Shown here: one piece after another, positions 21,750 to 32,602 of the stretch
Layout of the letters: every line of letters begins with the position of its first letter
Position numbering within the stretch: the stretch's first letter is position 1
Assembly (NCBI RefSeq): GCF_028372415.1
Contig: NC_092875.1
Location: forward strand, 435,929,377-435,993,376
Reading direction: 5' to 3'
DNA from: Notamacropus eugenii
Lineage: Eukaryota; Chordata; Mammalia; Diprotodontia; Macropodidae
Length of the DNA stretch: 64,000 bases
Notes under the pieces: model-generated
Databases searched by the model: none
What the model was told of the DNA's origin: nothing
What the model saw: the letters and a program-made list of their open reading frames with translations, nothing else
Made by a program: the position numbers and the translations under genes

Positions 21750-23537
21750 AGGCAGAGCCAAGATGGTGGAGTAAAGGTAGGAATTCACTTGAGCACTCCC
21801 AAATTCCCCTCCAAAAAACTTCAAAATAACACCTCAGTGGCAGAACCCACAAAACGGTAAGGTGAAACAATTCTCCAACTCAAGACAACTTAGAAGGTAA
21901 GAAGAAAGGGTTTGTCTAATGGGGTGAGAGTGGAATGTAGTCCAGAACAGGCCAGGCCAGTGCAGACTAAGCCCTGGTAAGCCAGCAGCAGTGATTATAA
22001 GTGACAGTTAAGCCAAGGAGTGATTGAATATGTCGTAGTAGCTTTCAGACCACAGACAGGAAGGGAGAACAACTGATCAAAAGGAGATTACAGAGGACCT
22101 TTTGTTGTCATTATTAGCAAGACTGTCACATTCCTCGTACACAATTCTGAGTCATTGTCCCAGGATGAGGAGGAACATTAGCCCACTCCAGTGGGCAGCC
22201 ACAGGGAAAGGGCCCTGGTCACAGTTCCAGAGCAGAGAAGAGTGCTTGTGGTTATTCACAGAACAGAGCATGGGCCAGGAGAACAGTGAGCACACCTCTC
22301 TTTAGATCACACCACCTTTAAAGAACTGAAAACTTGCAGACCCCCTAGAACTAGCTCTGAAAACAACAGCACTTAAAAACCCAAAGCTGGGGACAGTTGC
22401 CCCTCCTCCCTGGGAGCAGCCAAATTCCAGAGCTCCTGGATCAATGAGAAAATATTGCAAGCAGGCAGAAAGAACCATTTCAAATATCATGGAGCCACAG
22501 CCAGGAAAACACAAGATTTGGCAGCTTCTACATTAAGGCATCACAGGGCTTGGAATGTGATATTCTGAAGAGCAAGGAGCTAAGATTACAACCAAGAATC
22601 ACCCAACAAAACAGGGTATAATCCTTCATGGAGGAAAATAGATATTTAATAAAATAGGGAAGAGTCAGGTATTTCTAATGAAAATACCAGAGCTGAATAG
22701 AAAGTTTGACTTTCAAATATGACTCAAGAGAAACATAAAAAGATAAACGGGAAAGAGAGAAATCATAAAAGATTGAATAAAGTTAAACTGTTTACATTCC
22801 TATATAGGAAGATGGTACTTGTAATTCTTAAGAGCTTTATCATCATCAGGGCATTGAGAGGGAGTATTTATAGACAGAGGGCAAGGGTATGAGTTGACTA
22901 TGATAAAAGGATATATAATAAAACAAAATTAAGTGGTGAAAAGGAGGGATGCACTGGGAGAGGGGGGAAGGGAAAGATAGAATGTGGCATTAACTAACTC
23001 ACATTAAAAGAGATGCAAAAGAGCTTTTATAGTTGAGGGGAAGATGGGGGTGCTGGTGGACAGTGCTTTAACCTTATTCTTATCATAATTGGCTCAAAGA
23101 AGGCATAGCACACATGCTCAGTTGGGCATAGAAATCTACCTTACTCTACAGGAAACTAGAAGAGAAAAAGAATAAGAGAAGGGGGGAGAAGAGGAGCTGA
23201 TAGAAGGGAGGATGGATCAAGGGGGGGTAGTGGTCAGAAGAAAAATCCTTTGGATGAGGGTCAGGGTGAAAGGAGAGATAGAGAAGGATAAACAGAGGGA
23301 AAGTAGGATAGAGAGAAATACACAGTGATCTGAACTGTGGAAAATTTTTTTACAGAATGTTTTTTCTGATAAAGGCCTCATTTCTCAAATATATAGAGAA
23401 CTGAGTCAAATTTACAAGAATTCAGGTCATTCCCCAATTGATACATTGTGAAAGGATGTGAATAGGCAGTTTTCAAATGAAGAAATCAAAGCTAGCCATA
23501 CATATATGGAAAAATACTCTAAATCACCACTGATTAC
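21750..23537 (+). mobile_element. L1 LINE with intact 5' end and internal deletions
   Basis: It begins with the marsupial L1 5' start ('ggcagagccaagatggtgga'). At 22450-22740 lies the ORF1 C-terminal domain (translated pieces KYHGATARKTQDLAA and RHHRAWNVIF). Then comes the ORF1-ORF2 spacer ('tttacattcctatataggaa', 'gcataggaaa'-like 'gggcatagaaatctacctta'). At about 23340 it jumps to the C-terminal part of ORF2 ('ctgataaaggcctcatttct', 'gtcattccccaattgata'). The ORF1 N-terminus, most of ORF2 and the whole 3' end are missing. Confidence 0.9.
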
Positions 23538-24270
23538 TAGCTTCTATGTTTTCAATGGGACCTCTCCACAAATGACTCTCAGATCTACTTGTCCAATCCT
23601 AACCTTTCTCAGAATCTTCAATTTTGCTTCTCCAATAGCCTATTAGACTTCTCAAACTGTATGTCCTATAGACACCTTAAATTCAACATATCCAAAACGG
23701 AACTCATTATTGTAACCCCTTCTCTGCAAAACCTACCTCTTCCAATTTCCCTATTGCTTTCTAGGGTACCAATATTCTTCAAGTCACCCAAGCTAGAAAC
23801 TAAGGTGTCATCCTCAACTCCTCATTCTTTCTCACTCTCTATATGCAATTAGTACCCAATTGCTTCAACCTTTGTAACCTCTCTCATACAGACCTTTCTC
23901 TTTTCTAGCATTGCCACCATCCTGGTTCAGGACCTCCTTCTTCCATGCCCTGACTGTTGCAATAGCCTGCTGGTGGATCTCACTACCAGAAGTCTCCCTC
24001 CTCTCCAACCCCTCCTCCATTTAGCTAAAGTGTAGTATAGACCATTCTCTTCTTGTTCCCTCATTCAATAAACTTCAGTGGCTCCCTATTACCTTTAGAG
24101 TAGAATATAAAATCCTGTTTGGCTTTCTAAAGCTCTTCATAACCTGGGCCCTTCCTGTCTTACTAGTCATCTTATACTTTACTCTCTTCCAAGTACTCTG
24201 TGATCCAGTGACTGGATTGACTGCCTTGTTACTGAGAATATTTCCAATTTATCCTATGTATATATGCATG

Positions 24271-24333
<63 letters not shown>

Positions 24334-24540
24334 GCAGACATATGTGTATACATACACACACATGTATGGTTTGCCCATCATTGTTTGCATGTCGTTTCCC
24401 CTCATTAGATTGTGAGCTCCTTGACAGCAGGGATTGTTGTTGTTGCTAATTTTTATTTTTGTTTTTGCCTTTCTTTGTATCCCCAGAGCTTAGCACAATG
24501 TCTGGCACATAGTAAGCACTTAATAAATGCTACTTTACTT
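23538..24540 (+). mobile_element. L2 LINE, ORF end and 3' UTR
   Basis: 'tgactctcagatctacttgt', 'attcaacatatccaaaacgg', 'ttgcaatagcctgctggtgg', 'aataaacttcagtggctccc', 'gattgtgagctccttgacag' and 'gtaagcacttaataaatgct' are in canonical L2 order. An (AT)n tract at 24274-24328 lies in the 3' UTR. The segment between the endonuclease remnant at 21641 and this part is missing, probably lost together with the L1 3' end. Confidence 0.95.
24274..24328. repeat. (AT)n microsatellite in L2 3' UTR
   Basis: About 27 perfect AT units flanked by CA/TG-rich alternation. Position in L2 matches the tract at 10988-11050. Confidence 0.97.
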
Positions 24541-24905
24541 ACTAACTGGACAAAGAGGGTGAGTTGGAGCATGTGAAAGGCTGTGATGTGAAAAACACAG
24601 ATCTTTTTTTCTCTTTGCACCCAGAAGTGAGCACTTGGAGCAATGGATAGAAGTTGCAAAGAGACAAATTTTGTTTCAATGTAAAGGAAAAGTTGCTAAC
24701 AATTAGAACTGTCCAAAAGTGGAACATGGTAGCCTCAGAAAAGAGGGAATTGCCCGTCGCAGCAGGTTTTCAAGCAAAACCTAGGTGAGCCTTTGTCAAG
24801 TGATTTGTCAGGTGAACACTGTCTATGGTGTTCTTGATCAGGTCCAAGCTCTCATGAGTCATTTTCAAATCTAAGAATCTGGAACTCGATCTCTAGTCCT
24901 TTCCA
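24541..24905 (+). mobile_element. L3/CR1 LINE 3' end, right part
   Basis: 'gagcatgtgaaaggctgtga', 'gagcaatggatagaagttgc', 'attagaactgtccaaaagtg' and the end 'ctagtcctttccagttctaa' continue the L3 interrupted at 21640. Confidence 0.88.
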
Positions 24906-25014
24906 GTTCTAAAAAGCCATAATTCCATGGTCCTACAAATGTGTCAGAGACACAAGAAGATTGCTGCACAAGGTCTGAGAAAGAAAGGGCTTACTGCTTG
25001 AAAGACTCAAGGTC

Positions 25015-25370
25015 TACTTCTTGAAGACAAGTGGTATTTCAAGGGAGTCTTGAAGCATGGGTAGAATTTCAAAAGGCTATGAATGAAAAATGAAAAGAAT
25101 GACCCACGCATGAGGAGTGGTATGAACCAAAGCAGGAAAGTTGGGGTGCATGGACTATTCACAGGGGAAGGGCAACATGTATAGACTGTTAGGCAAAGAA
25201 CAGAGTGACATAAAGGATTAGAAAGCCTGTCCCACCTGATTCAGCTCAATAATTCTTAAATGCCTACTATAATGAGATGCAACATTAGTTGCTGGGTACA
25301 CAAAGGCAAAAAAAGCAAATAAGTCCCAAAACTATGGGAACTCACCTTCTTGTTATGTAAGTCCATCTGT
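25015..25370 (-). mobile_element. L2 LINE (antisense), 3' region
   Basis: 'gggagtcttgaagcatgggt', 'attcttaaatgcctactata' and 'gttgctgggtacacaaaggc' are reversed L2 segments, but the internal order is mixed, so this may be two fragments (25015-25240 and 25241-25370). Confidence 0.6.
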
Positions 25371-25439
25371 ACTGGAGTGCCCTACCTTGACAGGCATGTC
25401 TTGAATACAGCTACTGAATAATATTTATGGTAATACAGA

Positions 25440-25548
25440 CAAATAATAAAAGGGTAGGTCAAGCTAATGTAATAAAAATGACAACATTCCCTAAATTGAT
25501 TTACTTAATCAGTGCCATACTAATCAAACTACCAAAGGATTATTTTAG
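25440..25548 (+). mobile_element. L1 ORF2 fragment
   Basis: 'taggtcaagctaatgtaata', 'aattgatttacttaatcagt' and 'ctaatcaaactaccaaagga' correspond to an internal ORF2 reverse-transcriptase-region segment. Short and isolated. Confidence 0.85.
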
Positions 25549-25594
25549 ATAGTCTATAGTCTGACCCTTACTTCTACCTATTGAACCCTGGTGG

Positions 25595-25775
25595 GGGCCA
25601 TCTCTAATAGTCCTGAACTATATCTTGCCACTGGATCCAGATGGCTCCAGAGGAGAAAGTGAGGCTATTGACTTTGCATGGCCCTCCCTCAGTTAAATCC
25701 AACTCATTTGTAAGTCATGGCATCACCTGTCCTGGTCCTCTTGGAGAGTGAAGGACAAGCAACACTAAGAACCCT
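25595..25775 (+). mobile_element. SINE tail ('..gaaggacaaacaaca' type)
   Basis: 'tcttgccactggatccagat', 'ggctccagaggagaaagtga', 'gccctccctcagttaaatcc' and 'gagtgaaggacaagcaacac' match the tail also present at 50920-51105 and, reversed with a full head, at 58427-58741. The head is absent. Confidence 0.8.
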
Positions 25776-26221
25776 GGTACAAACAGTCATGAGCCATGAT
25801 GAGTCCTCATTTCAGGGACTCCCCTCTGGTGCCTACCTTCATTATCATTTTAGAAACACGCACATCAATTCCATTTTCTTTCTAGTAAAACTTCCTTTTT
25901 GATACAAAGCACTATTTAATCCAGTTGGAACTCACCTTTCCATTCAAAAATTCTAAATCATCCAGGTTATTTCTAAAAGTCAAACCCATTTTAGAAGGTT
26001 AAGGATTAGTTGTCATTTAGAATATTCAAGAGAATATGCCCCAGGCTCCTGAATCAGTTCCCAAAAAGAAGAGACTCAATCATTGTGCCCGATCAAATAA
26101 GATAACACATGCAAAGTGCTTTGCTATACAAAGACATGCTATTGTTAACGTCATTATTGATTTCATCCTCATCCTCATATAAGTCCTGCCTTTCTGTTGG
26201 AAAAGTCAGTTAGATGACTTT

Positions 26222-26470
26222 TCCAAGGTATAGTGGATAGTGTATTGGACTGGGAGTTAGGAGGACCTGAGTTCAAATCTACCCCTCTCATACCAGTTGC
26301 ATGACCCTACTAGGCAAATGACTAAATCTCTGTCAGCCTCGATTTCCTTGTCTGAAAGACTGGGATGATAATAATAGCATCTGCCTCAGAGAGTCATGAT
26401 GAGGATCAAATGGGATAACGCTTGTTATGTAGCACTTTGCAAACAAGCATTACATAATGCTAGCTAGCTA
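26222..26470 (+). mobile_element. THER1/MIR CORE-SINE, full length
   Basis: 'gtatagtggatagtgtattg' head, 'aggacctgagttcaaatcta' B box, 'tgatgaggatcaaatgggat' and 'gtagcactttgcaaacaagc' tail, ending in a short AGCT repeat. Confidence 0.92.
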
Positions 26471-27080
26471 TTTCCAGTCCTGCTAGGTGTGCAGAAACAG
26501 ATCCAGATTTCACTGAATTCAAGTCCTAGGGGCATGGGAGTATCTTTCTCTTCCAAATTTTCAATTCAGCTCTCAGGCCCTTGGTGATCCTCCCCCTAAG
26601 CACAGGAAGAAGAAACGAGGATTACCCTGAATGTCTGGACACTATTCCTGGTATCAGATGGAAGCAGTTTCTTAAGACCTAGAGTAGATAGATGCTCTTT
26701 TCTAAGCAGGGGGTTAAGCTTGCTGAATCCTCAGTATCTGAGCCTCTGTCAGCCTGGGAATTCTTCACCTGGACTCTGTTCCTCTGGGCTCAGAACACTG
26801 CCACTAGACTGCTGGGTTAGCCAGACTGGAGTCTTTTTAAAGGTTAGCAAGTTGGTGTGATGCCATCTGTCTTTCTCTGCGTGCGTGTGTGTGTTTGTGT
26901 ATGATTCTGTACATTGTGCAAAATTAGAATTTACTTAGGGCAATGCTTAAGGAGCAACTGCATTTGAACTCATGAGGTATGTAAAGTTTCTTAGAAGCTT
27001 TTCCGTAAGAGATCAGGAGCTAGGTAGTACTAATAACACTAGTCATCCTCTCTAATGGTAATAGATTGTTAATGCTGACT
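26471..27080. other. No gene or clear repeat
   Basis: Contains a short GT-rich run at 26880-26905. Otherwise no recognised element. Confidence 0.4.
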
Positions 27081-27084
27081 GGGG

Positions 27085-27225
27085 TCTTAGACCTTAGATA
27101 GCCCCATACCTTCACTTTGTAGATGAAGAAACTGAGGCCTAGAATTAAAAGTGTTTTTACTCAAGGTCAGTTGGCTAGTTAATGTCAGAGGCAGGACTGC
27201 AGCTTGACTCTCACGCCTACATTTT
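27085..27225 (-). mobile_element. MIR-type CORE-SINE
   Basis: 'tagatgaagaaactgaggcc', 'actcaaggtcagttggctag' and 'ggactgcagcttgactctca' on the minus strand. Confidence 0.75.
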
Positions 27226-28000
27226 TCCAGGATGATAAATAATTTGTGTGTGTTTTTATATTTTCAAAGGAATTCTCCACCTATTACCCTCACAACAAAG
27301 CACTACTAGGAAAAATAATTCAACTTTGATAAGAATAGCTAAGTTCTATCTTTCTTTCCAGCTAATCTTAGTGAAAGTTTGGAAATGTCTCTGTTCTTAA
27401 ACATTTATTTGCATTTGTTCCTCTTTGCTTTCAGAGTCTGTAAGTAAAATTTAGATTTTGCTTTGCACTTGATAATGAGCTCATCCCAGACAGTCTGGAT
27501 GGTTTTGTTTATATGAAGGATTTCATCCTCTTTGATTCTCTCTTTAAGTACTTAAAAACATCCTCAGAAGCTGTTGTCAAGACATTGTCCTAATGTCTCC
27601 TGGGTACTGTCACTGTTATTGGATTCATTCCATCTGGTCACCTCCAGAGTCTTCACCAGCACCCCAACCATCCAGGTACCATCAGAAATGGATGCTATGG
27701 GGTCATGTTCTTTCCCTCTTCCCTGGGCTCATGTTGAAGGCTGTATTGATGGGTTGAGCCATATATTCAGAAAATATGCCTGGGCAAAGAAAAATTTCTG
27801 AGAATGGGTATGTATGGAAGAGGTGTGGATATAGCCAAGGGGAAAAAGGAAAGACTCCAACAGGGGAGCTAGGGAGTAGCAAATTATAAGGAAGGTAGAA
27901 AGCATATAAACAGAATTATTCTTTCTCTTACTCATCTCTTTAGCCCAGAATTAGAAAGGTTTCTCCTTAGTCACAGGTTCCTCCTTAACATCCTTAGACT
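27226..28000. other. No gene or clear repeat
   Basis: About 770 bp without identifiable repeats. The open frame 27574-27801 has no domain. Unique sequence near 27360-27560 could be regulatory, but there is no direct evidence. Confidence 0.35.
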
Positions 28001-28004
28001 AATT

Positions 28005-28108
28005 GCTTGATTCACTTTGTGGCTCAGTTACCCAATCTGTAATATAAGGGAGTCATATAAGTGATTCTCAGGACCACCTTAGTCCCAACATTCTATAATT
28101 CTAATAGT
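28005..28108 (+). mobile_element. CORE-SINE 3' part
   Basis: 'ggctcagttacccaatctgt' and 'ccaccttagtcccaacattc' resemble the core and end of a plus-strand copy. Confidence 0.55.
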
Positions 28109-28311
28109 TATAGTCTGGGAAAAATAGTTGGAAAAGGCTTCTGGAATGAGAATGCCTAGAAAGCATTGAGGACAGTTGAATGGAGATCAACAGTAAAGAT
28201 TAAGCTATGACAGAAGAAAACAAAATCTTTGATCCTTGCAGACTATAGGGTTACTCACCAGGAGCACTGTGCTTAGCCTAAATAAGATGAGATTTGACAA
28301 AGTCCTGGACC

Positions 28312-28360
28312 TTCGATGATGAGGAGGAGGAAGAGGAAGAGGAGGAGGATAATGATGATA
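28312..28360 (+). repeat. GAG/GAT-rich tract
   Basis: Purine-rich 'gaggaggaagagg'-like units followed by 'aatgatgat'. It directly precedes an antisense L2 3' end. Confidence 0.8.
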
Positions 28361-28361
28361 T

Positions 28362-28452
28362 CAATCAACAAACATTTATTAAGCACCTACTAGGAACATA
28401 GCCCTGGAGGAAAATACAGAGTGAAATAATCCCTACTCTCAAGACTGTGGCA
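28362..28452 (-). mobile_element. L2 LINE 3' end (antisense)
   Basis: 'tcaatcaacaaacatttatt', 'aagcacctactaggaacata' and 'ccctactctcaagactgtgg' are the reversed end of L2. Confidence 0.8.
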
Positions 28453-28539
28453 CTTTTACTGGAGCAAAGAAAAATATCTGGGAAACTATCATATTGCAAA
28501 TGAGAGTAGCAGAGAAATCTGGTTTATTTCTTCTGCCCT

Positions 28540-28664
28540 ATCAATCAATTAATCAAAAAGATTTATTAAGCATGTATTACATTCTAGTCATTATACTGGG
28601 ACTCAAACACAAAAATGAAACATTCCCTGCCCTTACGAAGTTTACATTCCATATAAAATGAGAG
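28540..28664 (-). mobile_element. L2 LINE 3' end (antisense), second copy
   Basis: 'tcaatcaattaatcaaaaag', 'tttattaagcatgtattaca' and 'attccctgcccttacgaagt' form another antisense L2 end, 90 bp after the first. A (GT)n tract is attached to its inner edge. Confidence 0.8.

Positions 28665-28665
<1 letters not shown>

Positions 28666-28707
<42 letters not shown>
28666..28707 (+). repeat. (TG)n microsatellite
   Basis: 21 perfect TG units. Confidence 0.98.
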
Positions 28708-28711
<4 letters not shown>

Positions 28712-28800
28712 GGACAGAGAGAGAGAGACAGAGAGGGAGAGAGAGACAGAGACACAAAGAGAGGCAGACAGAGAGAAAGAGAGAGCTGGAGGAGATGGGG
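28708..28800 (+). repeat. GA-rich tract
   Basis: Imperfect GAGA/GACA repeat continuing from the (TG)n. Confidence 0.93.
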
Positions 28801-31031
28801 AAAGGAAAGGCCTCATGTAATAGTTGAGCTTGCCATCAAACAGCCTTTCATTTGGTTTATATTTCTGTGTGAAGGCAAAATTAGGACATCCATGAAGTTA
28901 ATATTAAGGACTACCTTTCTCACCTTTCTACCTTCCTTCATCCTCTTTGTCCTCCTGGTACAAAATGCTTTTAAATAGTCCCAACCTCTTGCTTGGAGAT
29001 CAAAATGAAAAAATGACTATAGTGAGTGAATTCCTAATGGATTAGCCAACCTACAAATATTTGTGTTTTAATGGAATATGACAGGGAAATGGATCCAAAA
29101 TTGTACGCTGTGAAGAGGCATTTTGGGAAAGGGGGATGGATAAATGACAAATGACTTATAAAAAGCTAACTTTAATATTCATGATCTGTCCACTGTATAT
29201 AATTTGTTCACATTCTAGAACCAAACTGATCACTGAATTCACTCCATTTAAGAATAGGACGTTAAACATGGTGCTTTGGGGTGCTGAATGGAATTAGAAG
29301 AAGAAAAAAGTGAAGAAACGAGTTCGTTTCTTCCTCTTTATTCTATTAAATAGTTCTCATTTATTTCCAGGATGCAATGTACATTCAGGGATAAATTATA
29401 TAAAACATTTCTGAGTAGGACTGGAGGGATTGGTTACACACAGGAGTTCTTATTTCATTTAGAACAATGCCACCCTCCTCTTGTTGGATACCATTCCTTT
29501 CTTTTGAAGGCACTTGGTTTGGAGGGTGTGGGGATAGTCAACATGTAGCTATTTATACTTTAAAATCTAGAACTATAAAGTAATAATCATATGCCATTGA
29601 ATACAATCTTAGAACATGCAAATAATTTGTTCAGATATCACATTTTTCTAATCTTGGTTTTAGTAGGTAGCTTCAGAAGAGTTAGCGATACTTTCCAACT
29701 CTGTGGCTCAGTTTCCCTCTTTCTCAAATAACCCTACCAAAAAAAACTGCTCTCACATTGTGAAGCTTTGTGGTGGGTAATTTTAGATCTTAAAGTTCTT
29801 AGATTCTATACATGCTTAATTAAAAAGAAAAAGAAATTCAGAACCACCACAACTGTGGGCTCTTTTTTCCATGAGCTTGGCATTGAGTGTAGGGGGAAAG
29901 ATCGGGGCGGATTCTAATTATATCCAAACCACTTGTCTAAACCATTTCTGATTTCCACCCAGCAAATGTAGGTCCCAGGTATCTTATGACAGCACCTGAG
30001 CTAGTGGAATGTTAAGCTTCCATTTGTGGAACTTGGCAGAGGGCCAGAGAGCAACCTACACCGATGGGTGTCTCTTAAAATTCAACCAGATCTCTTGAGG
30101 TTGTCCCATCAGCCCTACAATGTGAGTGTGTTTGTGTGTATGTTTTTCTTTCCCAAGTGGGAAGCTGTCTGTTTCAAGAACAAAAGCAGAAAACATCTAC
30201 TTTTCTTTGTTCTGCCTTTCTTTTGTTTCTATTTTGTCAAATACCATCTGGAAAACATGGACGGATATACTGTATGTGCTATATGAACTGGCTCAGCTAC
30301 GTCGATGGGATGAAGAGGTTGTTTAAAACATAGTAAAGGGAAAATTATAGGATGAGACAGTGGAATTGAACAGACTAATGATAGGACCATCAGCTACTTC
30401 AGAGCATTCCCTAAAATTGTGTGAATTCAGCTGCTGTTGTATTATTATTTACTTAATGTTTAGGATTTATGTATGTATATTATTGGAAATACCAAAAGGT
30501 CCCATGGTAATTAAAGTCAAGCAGGATTCACAATTCATATCGGGTTTAGATATTGACTATGGTGCAGTCAGTTGGCCTACAGATATATATGTGTTGGTAC
30601 TTCAATTTATAGCCATTAATCTATTAAGGGCATTGGGTCAGATTCAGTTCTTTCAATAAGCTCACTTTCATAGCACCAGACGGACAACTTGGTTCACTGT
30701 TTATGGGATGACAACCTTAATGCTGTTCTATGCAATTTAACAAGTTCTTTTCTTTCCAAAAGGTGTTTTGCTAATCCATTTGCTAATAAATGCAGTCCTC
30801 ATGTTTCTCAGTGATCATATATTTTTAAATGGTGCCGGTTTTGTCATGGCAAATATACCAGCACTTAACACTACTCTGGCCAGATTTCTCCTTGGACAGC
30901 CCAGGACTTCTCAATGTTTTTCTTGGTTAATCCCACATTTTTACCTGTCCTTGGAGTTTGTGTTCTGAGCTGCTTTGAAGTTGACCCTTAGCAGTATTCA
31001 GAGATATTAGTTCATAGAGTACTGTACTAAA
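28801..31031. other. Repeat-poor interval
   Basis: More than 2 kb with no SINE or LINE I can name, unlike most of the window. Open frames at 30026-30286 and 30360-30659 are short and have no recognisable domain. This is the longest low-repeat interval of the window together with 31032-31545. Confidence 0.35.
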
Positions 31032-31292
31032 TTAAAGCATTGCCAAGGAGAGGTCTTGGGGAGCTCCTGCAGTCAGCTGGTGCTCTGCTGATGGAGCTGC
31101 TGAGTTCAGCACCACAGGCACATTTTCATAATGCGTTTGCACAGAGGGCTTTGATTCTGTTTCCGAGTCATGTAAGCACTTTTTTGAGCCTGTGTTGACA
31201 AAGTTATTTGCTTGTTGACCACTTTGCAGCATACTTGATGTACTTTTCATTTTTGTTTCATGGGTATTCGTAGCATCTTTGGTTAGTAACAT
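31032..31292 (-). other. Unexplained 86-residue open frame
   Basis: An ATG-to-stop frame rich in Ser, Thr, Gln and Lys with balanced composition and no low-complexity source, ending with the residues PQDLSLAML. In frame it is open about nine codons upstream of the ATG, where 'ggttcag' could act as a splice acceptor. The preceding region in another frame is also open (NGSPDSSNVGSSLDYIIYLH near 31330-31410), which could mean a frameshifted pseudogene or a terminal exon. I recognise no protein family. Chance is the simplest explanation. Confidence 0.15.
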
Positions 31293-31544
31293 CCATGAAG
31301 ATGAGCGACTGAACCTTATTCAGAGCTTTCTATTGGGTGAAGGTAAATGATGTAATCTAGGGAGCTTCCTACATTGGAGGAGTCAGGACTTCCGTTTACT
31401 GAAAATGGGAAATTTGTCAACTTTTTTACTCCATCCTCATTGCCTCCTCCTCCCATTTATGGAAATTCTGGGCATAAAATTATTTTCTGGCATTAAAAGA
31501 ATGTGTAAATTTTCACCTGTTTTTAGTAAAATTGATATCTCTAA

Positions 31545-31664
31545 AGTTATCAATGATATTTTACCCAGTGATTTTTCTCAGGCCTTGTCCTTCTTGACCT
31601 TTCTACAGTGTCTGATACTACAGTTCTCCTTGTTATTCTCTCCTCTTTGAATTTTTATGGCAAT

Positions 31665-31733
<69 letters not shown>

Positions 31734-32139
31734 GATGTGTCTCTGTCTCTTTCTGTCTCTGCCTCTGTCTCTCTGTCTCTGTCTCAACTCTCTTTCCATT
31801 TGACCACTTCTCAGATTTCTTTGGTGGATCATCATCCATGTTCTGCCTATTTTCTGTGGATGTACCTGAATTCGTATCCTGAGACTCTTACTACACACTC
31901 ATTGATCTTATCAGTTCCCATGGGTTCAATTCTCCTCACTATGAAGACAAATCTCCAAATCCTATATAAACATCTATCTCTGGTCTTTCTCTCTCAGGCT
32001 CCAGTAGTACCTGTTGGAAGTCTTATAGCAAACACAAACTCAACACATCTAGAACATAACCAATTATCTTGTGCCATCCCCATCAAGCACATCTTTTCCC
32101 TATTTCTGTCAAGAGAACCACCATTTTGTCAAGTCAGCA
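31545..32139 (+). mobile_element. L2 LINE ORF fragment, left part
   Basis: 'ttctcaggccttgtccttct', 'tcagttcccatgggttcaat', 'acaaatctccaaatcctata', 'aactcaacacatctagaaca' and 'ctgtcaagagaaccaccatt' follow the L2 ORF. A (CT)n tract at 31667-31731 replaces part of it. It continues at 32596. Confidence 0.85.
31667..31731 (+). repeat. (CT)n microsatellite inside L2 ORF
   Basis: About 32 perfect CT units in a C/T-rich part of the L2 ORF. It creates Leu-Ser and Arg-Glu repeat frames that are artefacts. Confidence 0.98.
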
Positions 32140-32520
32140 AATAAAGTCAAGCCAAGAACCATTTATTGAGTACTTGCTATTACTGTGTTCTAGGAATTGT
32201 GCTAAGCACTGGGAAACAAGTACAAACAAAAAGAAAGCTCCCCACAAGAAGCTTACATTTCAGCTGGGGAAGACAACATATAAAAGGGAGCTGGAAATAT
32301 GGTGAGCTGAAGGCGAAAGAGGATAGGAGAAGGTCCCCAAGCAAGGGCATAGTGGTAAAGAGAGTCAGAAGTGGAAAGTTTGAAGTGGAGCTAGGAGATG
32401 AGTGAAAGATGGCCAACCTGGGCACTTTCCCCACTATGTGCCAGGCATTATGCTAAATATTTAGGATACAAAAAAAGGCAGCAAAAACAGGCCAAGAAAG
32501 ACTGGAGGCAGGGGTGGGGA
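32140..32520 (-). mobile_element. L2 3' end-like repeat(s) inserted in L2
   Basis: 'accatttattgagtacttgc', 'attgtgctaagcactgggaa' and 'cttacatttcagctggggaa' are reversed L2 3' sequence. A second start-like unit ('ccactatgtgccaggcatta') begins near 32431. Together with the tandem tract at 32535-32602 it separates the two halves of a sense L2. Confidence 0.65.
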
Positions 32521-32534
32521 GGGAGAACGTGCTA

Positions 32535-32602
32535 GTATTTAGTGACTAAAAATTTAGTGATTAAATATTTAGTGACTAAAAATTTAGCGACTAAATTTTA
32601 GT
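32535..32602. repeat. Tandem 'tttagtgactaaa' units
   Basis: Four imperfect copies of a 13-17 bp unit, each nearly palindromic (tttag..ctaaa): the variants are 'agtgactaaa', 'agtgattaaa', 'agtgactaaa' and 'agcgactaaa'. Confidence 0.85.

Noticed and set aside
21669..21860. Possible small gene of 63 residues
   Set aside because: Its N-terminal half is L2 endonuclease remnant and its C-terminal half is L1 5' UTR.
24208..24449. Ile-Tyr repeat open frames
   Set aside because: Produced by the (AT)n array at 24274-24328.
31578..32144. Open frames with Leu-Ser (plus) and Arg-Glu (minus) repeats, up to 178 residues
   Set aside because: They span the (CT)n array at 31667-31731 within an L2 ORF remnant, so they are not genes.
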